Position numbers and translations under genes: made by a program. From a virus, in IMG/VR virus record IMGVR_UViG_3300035181_000357, positions 62,001 through 126,000 of that record: a DNA stretch of 64,000 nt. One strand, 5' to 3'. The notes below the pieces were generated by a model that was given only the letters and a program-made list of their open reading frames with translations, was not told the origin of the DNA and made no database searches. Shown here in pieces: positions 26,285 through 34,525 of the stretch. The first letter of the stretch is position 1; each line of letters begins with the position of its first letter.

Positions 26285-26821
26285 TTACGCCAGACTTGAC
26301 CAGAATTCACAGTAGACATCTACAGTACCGACACCAGATGATACACCAGCAGCAGTAACAGCCAGACCTTCATTTGTATTCAAGACAATTGGTTCAATGT
26401 TTGTATCTCCATATCCAGAGTCCCATAGGATACTAAATTGGGGCATAGCCAGGAGGTTCTCAACCTTAGAAGCCGAGTTGATCATCTCATCTCCAGACCA
26501 TATAATCTGTCTGAATGTATCTACGAGAGTCACAGATGTTGAAGTAGCAGTAGCACAAGTGACACTTAAAGCATTAGTAAGGGCTAGTGTATCATGTTGA
26601 ATAGGGACAATGGCAGTACCAGAAGCCTGGTCAGTTGTGAATCTTCCAAGGGATACTGTCTGGAATACTCCAGTTACAACTGCCACACCCGTATTCTGTA
26701 ACCACACTCTGGTCACATTCAATTTCATAGTGGCATGTGTATTGTATATTTTAAATAACGTTTTAGCTGCAGCTGATGTTGGCATTGCAACAGCAGAGGC
26801 AACAGCAGTAAATGTTCTCAT
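26285..26821 (-). CDS. array member 5: small virion-like protein
   Basis: 178 residues. It has the array signatures VTRVWLQNT (about 35-45) and ILWDSGYGDTNIEPIVL (about 131-148), and ends in a strand (VDVYCEFW). AAGGAG precedes the ATG. It is the last of five consecutive paralogs, next to the 579-residue relative. Probably a capsid- or tail-surface protein by composition and neighbourhood; no experimental family is recognised. Confidence 0.6.
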   Translation of the reverse strand: MRTFTAVASAVAMPTSAAAKTLFKIYNTHATMKLNVTRVWLQNTGVAVVTGVFQTVSLGRFTTDQASGTAIVPIQHDTLALTNALSVTCATATSTSVTLVDTFRQIIWSGDEMINSASKVENLLAMPQFSILWDSGYGDTNIEPIVLNTNEGLAVTAAGVSSGVGTVDVYCEFWSSLA

Positions 26822-26830
26822 TCTATCTCC

Positions 26831-27385
26831 TTAGGTTGCGGTAATGGTGCATTCAACGACAATATCAACGGTACTGGCACCAAAAACTCCAGCATTTAGA
26901 GAATAGATTCGTATACCTTCTCCAGCCGTTCTGAGGACGATAGGTTCTATTGTAGTGTCACCATATCCTGAGTCCCATATGTAGTTCAAAGCAGGTAAAG
27001 TCTGCAATTCATCAACAGTCAGGGATGCAGATGTTGGTTCATCGTTTGATCTAGTCCAAGTCTTCAGCACACCTAAGGAATTAACACCTGTTAACGTAAT
27101 AGCGACATTCCCGTTTAGACATGTGATACCAGATGGAACTGCAGCAGATGCCGTATTATGTTTGATAGCTGCTGTCGTAGTACCACCTGCTGGAGCTGAT
27201 CCTCCTATACGTTCTAGAACGTAGGTTCCAAAGCCACCTGTAACAGAAGCCGTACTGGAACTAGTCATCCAAATTCTATATATACGAACGACGTTAGCCG
27301 ATGCAAGATTATTCAGAGTGAACATAGTTTTGTTGATTGCTTGGACACAAGCTGGAGCTCGATAACAATAAGTTGCGTTAGCCAT
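26831..27385 (-). CDS. array member 4: small virion-like protein
   Basis: 184 residues with the signatures RIYRIWMTSS, WTRSNDEPTSAS and YIWDSGYGDTTIEPIVLRT. The 'WDSGYGDTxIEPIVL' block is almost identical to member 5, the closest pair in the array. It starts two bases after the stop of member 3, suggesting coupling. Function unknown; likely the same as its paralogs. Confidence 0.6.
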   Translation of the reverse strand: MANATYCYRAPACVQAINKTMFTLNNLASANVVRIYRIWMTSSSTASVTGGFGTYVLERIGGSAPAGGTTTAAIKHNTASAAVPSGITCLNGNVAITLTGVNSLGVLKTWTRSNDEPTSASLTVDELQTLPALNYIWDSGYGDTTIEPIVLRTAGEGIRIYSLNAGVFGASTVDIVVECTITAT

Positions 27386-27387
27386 AT

Positions 27388-27963
27388 TTACACCATCTCA
27401 AATTCTATAAAGAAGTCAGCAGATCCAACAGGAGCTGTTAAAACAGGTGATGCTACTTGGGTCCAGGCAGAATCACATATTATCCCCATACCATAGCCTT
27501 CTCTTAATATATAGGGTTCTACAGTAGTGTTTGTATAAGACCAGGAGTTATTTATGCACATATTTAGGGCAGGGACCGTCTCCCATTCATCTATACCAGA
27601 AGATCCTAAAGTTGCGTTACCTTCTGAGGCGATCGGTTCATCAGAAGACCATAAAAATTGTTTAAATAGACGATCTTTTGTATAGTTAAGACCCTGGCTA
27701 CATACTAAGGCAGCAGGGGTATTTGGGCTAATAGAATCGTGCTTCAATGCAGGAACTGCCAAGCCTCCAGATCCTGTTGAGAATCTCCAGATACTCATTC
27801 TATTTAAGAGATTCAAAGACTGAGCTACCGTCTGATTATTCAGGATCCAAGCTCTGTACACTTTTATAGTAACACCAGACCCAACACCATTATAGAGACC
27901 GAGCATACATTTGTCTTGTACGAAGGCGACACCATTGGCAGCAATAGTATAGTAGTTAGCCAT
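27388..27963 (-). CDS. array member 3: small virion-like protein
   Basis: 191 residues with KVYRAWILNN, LWSSDEPIAS and VEPYILREGYGMG in the same order as its paralogs, but the WDSGYGD block is altered (CINNSWSYTNTTVEPYIL). Its ATG overlaps member 2's stop by one base (TAATG). It is the most diverged at the WDSGYGD block, which hints at different partner binding. Confidence 0.6.
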   Translation of the reverse strand: MANYYTIAANGVAFVQDKCMLGLYNGVGSGVTIKVYRAWILNNQTVAQSLNLLNRMSIWRFSTGSGGLAVPALKHDSISPNTPAALVCSQGLNYTKDRLFKQFLWSSDEPIASEGNATLGSSGIDEWETVPALNMCINNSWSYTNTTVEPYILREGYGMGIICDSAWTQVASPVLTAPVGSADFFIEFEMV

Positions 27964-28508
27964 TAAGTCACCGTGAATTCACAGAAGATATCGACCATAC
28001 CAGCATTAGCAGGGGCAGTGGCTGTTAAACCAACATTCTGAACTATCATACAAACAGTTTGTCTCAACACCAAGGGTTCAACATTCATGTCATTATATGA
28101 GGTATCCCAAAGAACGTTCCAAGCTCCTGGGAGTTGAAGAACAGCGGGTAATGCTGTCTGGACAGCTGGTTGGTTGTTTGTCCATACTCGTCTTCTGAGA
28201 ATAACAGCTGTACCTGAAGTAATCGTTTCTTTAGAAGCACAGATTATACCGGAAGGGAAAGCTGCATTAGTCGAGTCCATACTGACTGGAGTCCACAGCA
28301 TGCTGTTAGATACGTATGTTGGGGCCACGTTACGAGTTAATGTCAGGATATTCTGAGAAGCTGTTGTTGGTGTTACTTCATTATTCTGAATCCAGATACG
28401 GTAAATACTTACAATAGATGTAGCGTTATTATTGTATATTGAAAACAAGCTCTCGTTAGCAAGAGCCAGAGGAACTCCAGTTGCTTGTACCTGCCAAGTA
28501 GCTGCCAT
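27963..28508 (-). CDS. array member 2: small virion-like protein
   Basis: 181 residues from the ATG at 28508, which overlaps the preceding paralog's stop by one base; a GTG 15 bases earlier is in frame but less likely. It has SIYRIWIQNN, RVWTNNQPA and LWDTSYNDMNVEPLVLRQ, aligning with the array signatures, and a final VDIFCEF strand. Confidence 0.6.
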   Translation of the reverse strand: MAATWQVQATGVPLALANESLFSIYNNNATSIVSIYRIWIQNNEVTPTTASQNILTLTRNVAPTYVSNSMLWTPVSMDSTNAAFPSGIICASKETITSGTAVILRRRVWTNNQPAVQTALPAVLQLPGAWNVLWDTSYNDMNVEPLVLRQTVCMIVQNVGLTATAPANAGMVDIFCEFTVT

Positions 28509-29044
28509 TAGATTATTGTACACTCCAGAAATAGATCAGCTTGTCCAATAGAACCACCTGTGTTGATAACTCCTAGACCCTCACCTGGACGGAGTACAAT
28601 AGGTTCGGTATTTGGATCGGCATAACCTAGGGAAAAGATCTGTCCGAATGGTAGGAATATTTCAAATTCATCCAAGGTCGCAGCTGTAGTACCAGAGGCG
28701 TTGGATGGTTCATCTGTTGACCAGATAACCCTCTTATACAAGGAGGTTGCTGTGAAGCTCATATTCGTACCACTGATGACACCAGAGGCTGCAATACCAG
28801 TACGAGCGGTTGAAGCTGAATCATGTGCTACAGGTGTAATAGTAGTACCACCAGAAGCAGCAGTCAACTTTCTAATCTCAAGATTCGTGAGTACCCCAGT
28901 AACAGTTACCAATTGATTATTTAGGCACCAGATTCTATATACTCGGATAACCAACCCAGAAGCTGCTTCATTGAATATGCCTACCATACACTTGTTGGCT
29001 GCAAATGCGATATTCTGAGCTGGAATTGTGTACGTTGCTGCCAT
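28508..29044 (-). CDS. array member 1: small virion-like protein
   Basis: 178 residues, first of the array in transcription order. Signatures: RVYRIWCLNN, VIWSTDEPSNAS, IFSLGYADPNTEPIVLRPGEGLG and ADLFLECTI. The order strand - YRIW-NN - WS-x-DEP - GY-D-EPIVLR-GEG - strand is conserved in all five. Its stop overlaps the next gene by one base. Likely a decoration or fibre protein. Confidence 0.6.
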   Translation of the reverse strand: MAATYTIPAQNIAFAANKCMVGIFNEAASGLVIRVYRIWCLNNQLVTVTGVLTNLEIRKLTAASGGTTITPVAHDSASTARTGIAASGVISGTNMSFTATSLYKRVIWSTDEPSNASGTTAATLDEFEIFLPFGQIFSLGYADPNTEPIVLRPGEGLGVINTGGSIGQADLFLECTII

Positions 29045-29074
29045 TAAAAGCCTCTAATGAAATGTCTAAAAGTC

Positions 29075-29416
29075 TTAAAAATAAGTTAGATTTAGGTGGT
29101 TGTCCCAGGTTTTATCGAAGATTCCATTCCCAGCAGCCCACTCTATGATTGCGTCGCCATCAGTTGCCATCGTTATTCTCTTGATACGCCAGCTAGCGAC
29201 ATTTGAAGCAGTTCCTGCAAGAGCCTCACCAATATAGATCAGAGTGTCTCCAACCATATCTACTCTCTTTGAGAAGGATTGTGGAGGAGCTCCACCACCA
29301 AAGTCAACGATGGGTAAGCCTGAAGCTGGATCTACCACTGAGATGGCTAAGAAAGCCTCTTCTCCAGCCTGAATCGTCTTTATAGGCCTTCCATGTGCAT
29401 CAACTAATGTAGCCAT
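29075..29416 (-). CDS. small unknown structural-module protein
   Basis: 113 residues from the ATG at 29416, chosen because GAGGAAAG lies just before it; an in-frame start 18 bases earlier lacks a site. Beta-rich with a Gly-Gly-Gly turn (DFGGGAPPQSF) and an aromatic end. It leads the paralog array. No family recognised. Confidence 0.5.
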   Translation of the reverse strand: MATLVDAHGRPIKTIQAGEEAFLAISVVDPASGLPIVDFGGGAPPQSFSKRVDMVGDTLIYIGEALAGTASNVASWRIKRITMATDGDAIIEWAAGNGIFDKTWDNHLNLTYF

Positions 29417-29460
29417 TACTTTCCTCAGTAACAAGGAAGAAAGTCTGAATGTCTAATAAA

Positions 29461-29484
29461 ATGGTCCGGATTTCTCCGGACCAT
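29461..29484 (-). terminator. Intrinsic terminator after the small basic gene
   Basis: 10-bp perfect stem (ATGGTCCGGA / TCCGGACCAT) with a 4-base loop, then TTTTATT on the minus strand. It is the end signal for the 74-residue gene and separates it from the array's leading gene. Confidence 0.85.
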
Positions 29485-29506
29485 CTCCAGGTGTCTCCTG
29501 AACTTA

Positions 29507-29731
29507 TTAGCCTACGATCTCGTTGAAGAGGGTGTAGGTCTTGGTGCGAGCAGTGGTCTCAGCATAGCGAGTACCATCAAGCTTGCGGACGGTGCCCTTG
29601 CGAGCAGCTTCCATAGCAGCTACGACTACGTTGTAGCGAGCCTCAGGATTACGACGCTGGCGGCTGGGAATTGCAGAGACAGCCTTGGTAACGAAAGTTC
29701 TTAGATCGACGCTCTTACGCTTTGTGGACAT
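29507..29731 (-). CDS. small basic protein, unknown, with distinct base composition
   Basis: 74 residues, start ATG at 29731 preceded by TAGGAGGA, one of the strongest ribosome sites here. A longer in-frame extension upstream runs antisense to the reading direction of real coding sequence in the next gene and lacks a site, so I reject it. Arg/Lys-rich (SRQRR, KGTVRKLDGTR). The region is visibly richer in G+C and uses common codons, and it has its own terminator, which together suggest high expression. Nucleic-acid binding is plausible from charge only. Confidence 0.6.
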   Translation of the reverse strand: MSTKRKSVDLRTFVTKAVSAIPSRQRRNPEARYNVVVAAMEAARKGTVRKLDGTRYAETTARTKTYTLFNEIVG

Positions 29732-29805
29732 GAGTCCTCCTATAGGTTTGGTCCTCTTGGATGTCGGACCAGTTGTTGATACTCTTGGTTCCTTTAATAT
29801 ATAAA

Positions 29806-29827
29806 TATGCCCTGCAAACAGGGCATA
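29806..29827 (-). terminator. Intrinsic terminator after the 145-residue gene
   Basis: 9-bp perfect stem (TATGCCCTG / CAGGGCATA) with a 4-base loop, then T/A-rich sequence on the minus strand. It lies about 20 bp after the stop codon. Confidence 0.8.
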
Positions 29828-29846
29828 CTTTTCTTGGTTAGCCGAA

Positions 29847-30284
29847 TTACTCAGCGACCAACCTGTAGGTCTTACCATCGAGTTCCACGGCTTCGCCAGC
29901 GAGTAGCTTGCGGCTGGTGACCGAGTTGATGGGGTTCTTTGAACGAGGCCCACGATCAGGCTTCTGGATCTCGATGCCGAGCTCGGTGCCAACCACAGCA
30001 TTGAGCTTCTCGATTGCACCGAGATACTTGTTGGTGTTCACGTAGCCCTGAATCTCTTCAAGATTGACCAGACGGCGAACGTGGAAGAAGTTGTTGAAGC
30101 CGAACTTGATGCATAGCTCGTCGAGGTCTTCACGAGAGGCATCGGGACCAATCGAAGCCAGAAGAGTGGTCTTGATTGCCTTCAAACGCTTCTTGATCTC
30201 GGTCATCTCAGGCTCGACCTTGAGCTTTACGACCTTCTCGGCCTTGATCTTTACAGCCTTCTCAGGCTTTACTTCAGTCGTCAT
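29847..30284 (-). CDS. unknown basic/helical protein with distinct base composition
   Basis: 145 residues. The first ~25 repeat Lys/Val/Glu units; the middle (about 35-110) is helical with NNFFHVRRLVNLEEIQGY; the end is a small strand pair (GKTYRLVAE). Like the gene downstream it is G+C-rich compared with the window, has GAGGAG before the ATG, and has its own terminator. It therefore looks strongly expressed. Function unknown. Confidence 0.55.
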   Translation of the reverse strand: MTTEVKPEKAVKIKAEKVVKLKVEPEMTEIKKRLKAIKTTLLASIGPDASREDLDELCIKFGFNNFFHVRRLVNLEEIQGYVNTNKYLGAIEKLNAVVGTELGIEIQKPDRGPRSKNPINSVTSRKLLAGEAVELDGKTYRLVAE

Positions 30285-30345
30285 GTTTTCTCCTCAAGAA
30301 AGCCCGACGTGGGCACCTGCATTTATTGAACTATCTTACCAAGGA

Positions 30346-30696
30346 TTACTTGGCTCGAACAATTCTACTTACGATTCCTCGATCCTTCAACATGCGGACG
30401 CATGTCTCAGCAGCGGATAGATCACCAGTGAAGAAATGGTTATCCACCAGTGCCATTCCATTCTCTCGACCATCGATCAGATCCTTAGATCTCTTAAGGC
30501 CGAGAGTCTCACCAGGGTAAAACCCTGTATATACCTCACGGAGATCCTTGATGGCCTGAAGCTTGTTAGGGCCATCGAAAGGATCGATGACCACAGACAC
30601 TCTTGGGTTTTCTTGGCCGACTGGCTCACCAGGACCATCGATCTTCCCAGTGGACATGGTTAGAGTCCATCCAAAGATTTCGAGGTTAAATTTCAT
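30346..30696 (-). CDS. Ribosomal L7/L12 C-terminal-domain-like protein
   Basis: 116 residues. From about residue 43 onward, KLQAIKDLREVY, LGLKRSKDLIDG and AAETCVRMLKDRGIVSRIV follow the L7/L12 CTD pattern, in which helix 'KIxVIKxVRExTxLGLKEAKDLV' is followed by a helix and a strand ending in G-[AI]-x-V-x-[LI]. The usual first helix is replaced by a phage-specific N-terminus. In hosts this domain recruits translation GTPases. Many phages carry such domains, with an unknown role. Overlaps the preceding gene by 11 bp. Confidence 0.55.
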   Translation of the reverse strand: MKFNLEIFGWTLTMSTGKIDGPGEPVGQENPRVSVVIDPFDGPNKLQAIKDLREVYTGFYPGETLGLKRSKDLIDGRENGMALVDNHFFTGDLSAAETCVRMLKDRGIVSRIVRAK

Positions 30697-30883
30697 TGAA
30701 AAACTCCTTATCTTCAGAGGTCTGGATCAAGGCATTAATCCCAACCTTCAAACGTTCTGAAACAGTCCCAGTCCATACTCCTGGAGTAGTTGGGAACATT
30801 GAGGCGAGTCTGTTGGCGATCTCATAACACTTAATGAAATCAGCTCGAACTTCATTCAGTTCCTGAATTGTCGGTTCTGACAT
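30686..30883 (-). CDS. small unknown protein
   Basis: 65 residues, helical, with FIKCYEIANRLASMFP as the most hydrophobic stretch. It overlaps the start of the L7/L12-like gene by 11 bp in a different frame and has GGAGGTAGC before the ATG. No family recognised. Confidence 0.5.
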   Translation of the reverse strand: MSEPTIQELNEVRADFIKCYEIANRLASMFPTTPGVWTGTVSERLKVGINALIQTSEDKEFFNEI

Positions 30884-30901
30884 GCTACCTCCATCAACCT
30901 G

Positions 30902-31138
30902 TTACCTGTCTTTTTCTGAATCAGACAACAGAGCGAAGCCTATACCATTCTTTCTCAGGGTATCCAGGGCGAGATCATTGACCATTCGCACGTTGAATCC
31001 CCTGGAATTGGCTACAGAAGCCATTTCAGCACCTTCAGGCATCTTAATCTTTGCAGGATAAGAGCCATAGGGGAACTTGTTGGACTCCGAAAACAGCTCC
31101 AGAAACAGTCTATAGTCCTGGATTGCGATGGTTTTCAT
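30902..31138 (-). CDS. small unknown protein
   Basis: 78 residues, mixed helical with a polar, charged end (SDSEKDR). AGGCTC-type ribosome site is weak, GGAGG-like bases lie at usable spacing. In the run of early-type small genes. No family recognised. Confidence 0.4.
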   Translation of the reverse strand: MKTIAIQDYRLFLELFSESNKFPYGSYPAKIKMPEGAEMASVANSRGFNVRMVNDLALDTLRKNGIGFALLSDSEKDR

Positions 31139-31188
31139 AGAGCCTCCAGACTAGATTACTTGGTTATCGACCCAGTGAGTAACTTTTT

Positions 31189-31938
31189 TTAAGACCAGAT
31201 AACACCTAACTTAATGAGTGTCTGGTATTGATCACAAGATCCTGATTTCCATAGACTTAATGCTTTTACCGTCTTAAGAACTACTGAGTTATTGAATTTA
31301 CATGACTTAAGCCATTTGAACTTAGAACTGCTACATCCAGTGGACTTAGCTTTTTGCCATTCATCTGTCTGGCTATAGATAAACCAGGTCATCTCTTGAT
31401 ATAGATACTCGAGCCTGCGCGTTACATTATCCCCGGTATGGATCCAGGTAAAAGGGTGTTCCCATAGATTGGTTTTCTTATAATAAATTTTGGTGTCAGA
31501 CAATGTCCACATAGTGTCATACAAGAGAGTCTCAAGGTCATCACGGTCTCTATATGCCACGAAATCACCAAGTGAATCCATTGTCTTCTTGTCGAGTTCC
31601 TGATGAAGTGAACTAGCAGCCTTACGAAGAATACAATTTAATGCGGCAGACCTCTTGGTCACAGGTTTGTTAGACCAGATTGTTATTCTACTTACTGTAT
31701 CTTCAGATACATCTAGGAGATCCCGATCCAGAACTAGTATTGTATTGTCTTTGATCTTGAATATATCTTCATCCACTAACTTGGTATCACAGGTTTCTAT
31801 AGTCTGAGGACCATGATGAACTTCCAATTCTTTCTTTAGAAATTCTACCTGTAACTCATTTGATCCAACTACCAAATTTCTAGACTTTGGATGTTTCCTA
31901 TCTAGAATCAGTGGTATCTGTGGGTAATCTCTTATCAT
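31189..31938 (-). CDS. unknown protein, replication-gene neighbourhood
   Basis: 249 residues. The middle has a strand-rich segment followed by NTILVLDRDLLDVSEDT and a helical half with many aromatics. The start overlaps the stop of the HAD gene by 4 bp (ATGA), so they are translationally coupled. The layout faintly recalls clamp-loader delta-like proteins (strand with D-R-D, then helices), but I see no Walker or SRC motif, so I do not assign it. Confidence 0.4.
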   Translation of the reverse strand: MIRDYPQIPLILDRKHPKSRNLVVGSNELQVEFLKKELEVHHGPQTIETCDTKLVDEDIFKIKDNTILVLDRDLLDVSEDTVSRITIWSNKPVTKRSAALNCILRKAASSLHQELDKKTMDSLGDFVAYRDRDDLETLLYDTMWTLSDTKIYYKKTNLWEHPFTWIHTGDNVTRRLEYLYQEMTWFIYSQTDEWQKAKSTGCSSSKFKWLKSCKFNNSVVLKTVKALSLWKSGSCDQYQTLIKLGVIWS

Positions 31939-32837
31939 TCACTTCTCTTGGTCCAGGAATGCACAAAGGATGGCACCTTCTTTAGATACTGTTCTCTAGT
32001 ATCCTGTACTTCCTTTTCCTTGATTCGCAGAATCTCATTCGAGATCATTTTAGCTCGTTCTAACAACCAGATTCCTGTAGTATGATCGAGATTGTAATTA
32101 GCAACCCCAATCCCACTGAGACGACCATCCTGTCTAATGGTTTCGAGTTGATCTAACTGGGCTGGCTCAAGAGGATTGAAGACTCCCCAGGTATCACCAC
32201 CCTTACCTTTGACCAGATTGAAGGCCGGAATGTCTGAAGCACCATCCCCAACATACACCATATGCTTATAACTAATCCTTCGATCTGTCGTACCAACTGG
32301 TGGGAAATAATCAAAGCCCAGGACATTACAACCTCTAGCTAACCAATCGATGATGTTACACTTATGAACTGCTGAAACAGTATTCTGAATGTTCCAGATC
32401 GGATAGGATCTGTCAAACTCACAAGAGTATACACCACTACAGAAATCATAGATAGGAGTTCCTTTTATGACTTCCTTCAAACCAGAACTTACGATATATA
32501 CTTCTATGTACTTGATTTCTCGCAACTTCTTAAATAACTCTACCACACCAGGATACAAGGGGACTTGTAGCCCAATGTCTTCGAGATCCAGATCCTTAAA
32601 TCCAGGAAGATCTAGGAGAGAGTACATATAGGCGAGTTCAAAATTAGGTGTAGTATTAAGTTTGGACGCTGTCTCCAGGGCTCGTCCATTTGTTTCTGTC
32701 CAGAACTTCTTCTCATCCACATTCAAGGCCTTAAAGATAGGTGCCTGCATATAAAGAGGAGACAGAGTCTTATCAAAATCGAAAATAAATGCACCAACCT
32801 GGTTACCTCCCCAGATCGGCTTCTGTTCTAACGTCAT
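31935..32837 (-). CDS. HAD-superfamily phosphatase
   Basis: 300 residues. Motif I is DFDKTL (Asp20, Asp22), motif II is IVSSG near 116, a downstream Lys is available, and motif IV is VGDGASDIPAF near 211. This order defines haloacid-dehalogenase phosphatases, closest in layout to phosphoserine-phosphatase/5'-nucleotidase-like members. The substrate is unknown; a role in nucleotide or sugar-phosphate handling for DNA metabolism would fit the neighbourhood. It abuts the gene upstream by one base (TAAATG). Confidence 0.8.
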   Translation of the reverse strand: MTLEQKPIWGGNQVGAFIFDFDKTLSPLYMQAPIFKALNVDEKKFWTETNGRALETASKLNTTPNFELAYMYSLLDLPGFKDLDLEDIGLQVPLYPGVVELFKKLREIKYIEVYIVSSGLKEVIKGTPIYDFCSGVYSCEFDRSYPIWNIQNTVSAVHKCNIIDWLARGCNVLGFDYFPPVGTTDRRISYKHMVYVGDGASDIPAFNLVKGKGGDTWGVFNPLEPAQLDQLETIRQDGRLSGIGVANYNLDHTTGIWLLERAKMISNEILRIKEKEVQDTREQYLKKVPSFVHSWTKRSE

Positions 32838-33779
32838 TTAGTGCCTCCCTATCCAATATATAACAAGTATAATTGGGACGAATACGACCAGCCAATGTAT
32901 GAGTCCTGCTCCATCCCCCTTTAACTGATTCTCTAGCTCTTTCTTTCGTTCTTTCCTTGCTTTTTCCTCAAAGAAAATCTTATCCGAATTCCCTTTAGAG
33001 GGATACGACCCATGATACCTAGTTTTCCAGGCTCTTTCGAGATCTTCTACTAACCTGTCTCTGATTTCTTTGCCTGTTTGTACCGAATTGATGAGAATTA
33101 GGTGGGGAGTGCACATATCAGTTACGAGTCTATCTAGCAACTCATAGTTTCCGATGTTTTGATCATATAATTTCGAAGATTTCGACTCTCGTTCGATTAT
33201 ACAGCCAGCAAGCCAGCCTAAGCTAGTCCCCAACTGTATGACTAACTGTTCTAACAGATATGAACCAGATTCAAAGAAACCGAACATTCTTTTAACGAGA
33301 TACTGATAGAACTCATAATCTTCCATCTTAGAAAGATTACCTTCTGGAGTATCTATGTACCTAAAATTACGAGCAGCAGACAAGAGAGATACGAACATCT
33401 TATAGGTTGATTCATCATCTTTTGGTGCTGCTTCTAACGCTTGGTCGAGGCGTTTGAATCTATCGAACTCCTCAAACATCTGGGATGTTGGTGATCGATC
33501 CCTGCCTATCTGTCTCCAGCCTTGCTTGAGGTGGAGTAGGAGATCCCAATACGCCACTTCCGGTGAACTATGAAAGGTCTTAAGTAGAGGACAGAGATTG
33601 ATCCATGCCTCTTCATAATCATTCTTTTTATCGTAGAATTCTACCCAAAAGAAATTGTTACCGAGATGTGTTCCTACCATATTATGGTAGAATCTAGAAT
33701 CACAGCTCGTACATCTCAGAAATCCTGAGTATACTTTTAGATCTGAACTACCACAAGAAGAACAAACGAGTTTTTCCAT
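32838..33779 (-). CDS. zinc-ribbon protein with C-terminal membrane anchor
   Basis: 313 residues from the ATG at 33779 (AAAGGTG just upstream); a TTG 21 bases earlier is the alternative. The N-terminus is a zinc ribbon (C6/C9 and C23/C26, CSSCG...CTSC). The middle is helical without other motifs. The last ~21 residues form one hydrophobic segment (IHWLVVFVPIILVIYWIG) ending in Arg-His, which suggests tail anchoring in the inner membrane with the bulk in the cytoplasm. Function unknown. Confidence 0.55.
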   Translation of the reverse strand: MEKLVCSSCGSSDLKVYSGFLRCTSCDSRFYHNMVGTHLGNNFFWVEFYDKKNDYEEAWINLCPLLKTFHSSPEVAYWDLLLHLKQGWRQIGRDRSPTSQMFEEFDRFKRLDQALEAAPKDDESTYKMFVSLLSAARNFRYIDTPEGNLSKMEDYEFYQYLVKRMFGFFESGSYLLEQLVIQLGTSLGWLAGCIIERESKSSKLYDQNIGNYELLDRLVTDMCTPHLILINSVQTGKEIRDRLVEDLERAWKTRYHGSYPSKGNSDKIFFEEKARKERKKELENQLKGDGAGLIHWLVVFVPIILVIYWIGRH

Positions 33780-33807
33780 GACTACACCTTTCGTAGTCAA
33801 TTACCCT

Positions 33808-34503
33808 TTATTCTTCAGATTTAGGTAAGTTCTCTGCAGCGTTTTGAATCTGACTGTGTTCCATAATGTTAATCACTGCATCTACAGCAGCTAGATGATT
33901 AATAGTTCCTAGACCAACCTGGGTGATCTGAACACTATCGTTACCAGCTTTTTCTACTAACTCATTGGCTAACAAGGCCCGGATAAGAATAGTTATTGCT
34001 ATTGTTACTATCTTTTTCTTTTCATCTGCTGGGAACAACAAGACATTACCTGCTTCATCCCGCTTATCTATTGACAGAAAATGATCAACGGCAGCATATA
34101 ATGACTCCTCTTTAGGATCAGCAATCTCTGTCAAAGCGAGATAGGTTAGTGCACTGGCCGAATCACCATCGATCCCAGGAAGAATCCGTACGATCGCTCC
34201 TGTGGTAGTAGCACCTAGAATGTGTGCAACCTTGAAAGATGATCCAATATCATACATATCCTGGAGTGTTGGATCATTGAGGTGTTGTAGGATCGTAGGA
34301 GCTAGTGCTTTCTCTTTAAGAATAGCACAGACTCTTAGCCTAACAGCCTCTAGGGATTCTTTAGAAGGATTACCATCTAGACCCAGTATCATAGGACCAG
34401 AACTGATTCTACGAATCTCGTCACCAATATTCTTGATGCTATCTTTGAAGATATTGATAATCGTAGTTACTTTTTCTTTGGGTAGAGTTAGAGTAGGTTC
34501 CAT
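33808..34503 (-). CDS. unknown soluble protein
   Basis: 231 residues, predominantly helical, with a hydrophobic stretch near 170-190 (VTIAITILIRALLAN) that is too charged around it to call a membrane segment with confidence. The C-terminus is acidic. GGAGAATAC precedes the ATG. No family recognised. Confidence 0.4.
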   Translation of the reverse strand: MEPTLTLPKEKVTTIINIFKDSIKNIGDEIRRISSGPMILGLDGNPSKESLEAVRLRVCAILKEKALAPTILQHLNDPTLQDMYDIGSSFKVAHILGATTTGAIVRILPGIDGDSASALTYLALTEIADPKEESLYAAVDHFLSIDKRDEAGNVLLFPADEKKKIVTIAITILIRALLANELVEKAGNDSVQITQVGLGTINHLAAVDAVINIMEHSQIQNAAENLPKSEE

Positions 34504-34525
34504 GTATTCTCCAAGTCAATGATAC

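Noticed and set aside
29732-30019. N-terminal extension of the small basic gene to a 170-residue frame
   Set aside because: It overlaps the coding and terminator region of the neighbouring gene in another frame, lacks a ribosome site, and the inner ATG at 29731 has TAGGAGGA.
31165-31196. TTACT-TGG...CCCA-AGTAA hairpin followed by seven T on the plus strand
   Set aside because: It would terminate plus-strand transcripts, but no plus-strand gene lies there; the T run is the A run just after the minus-strand stop.
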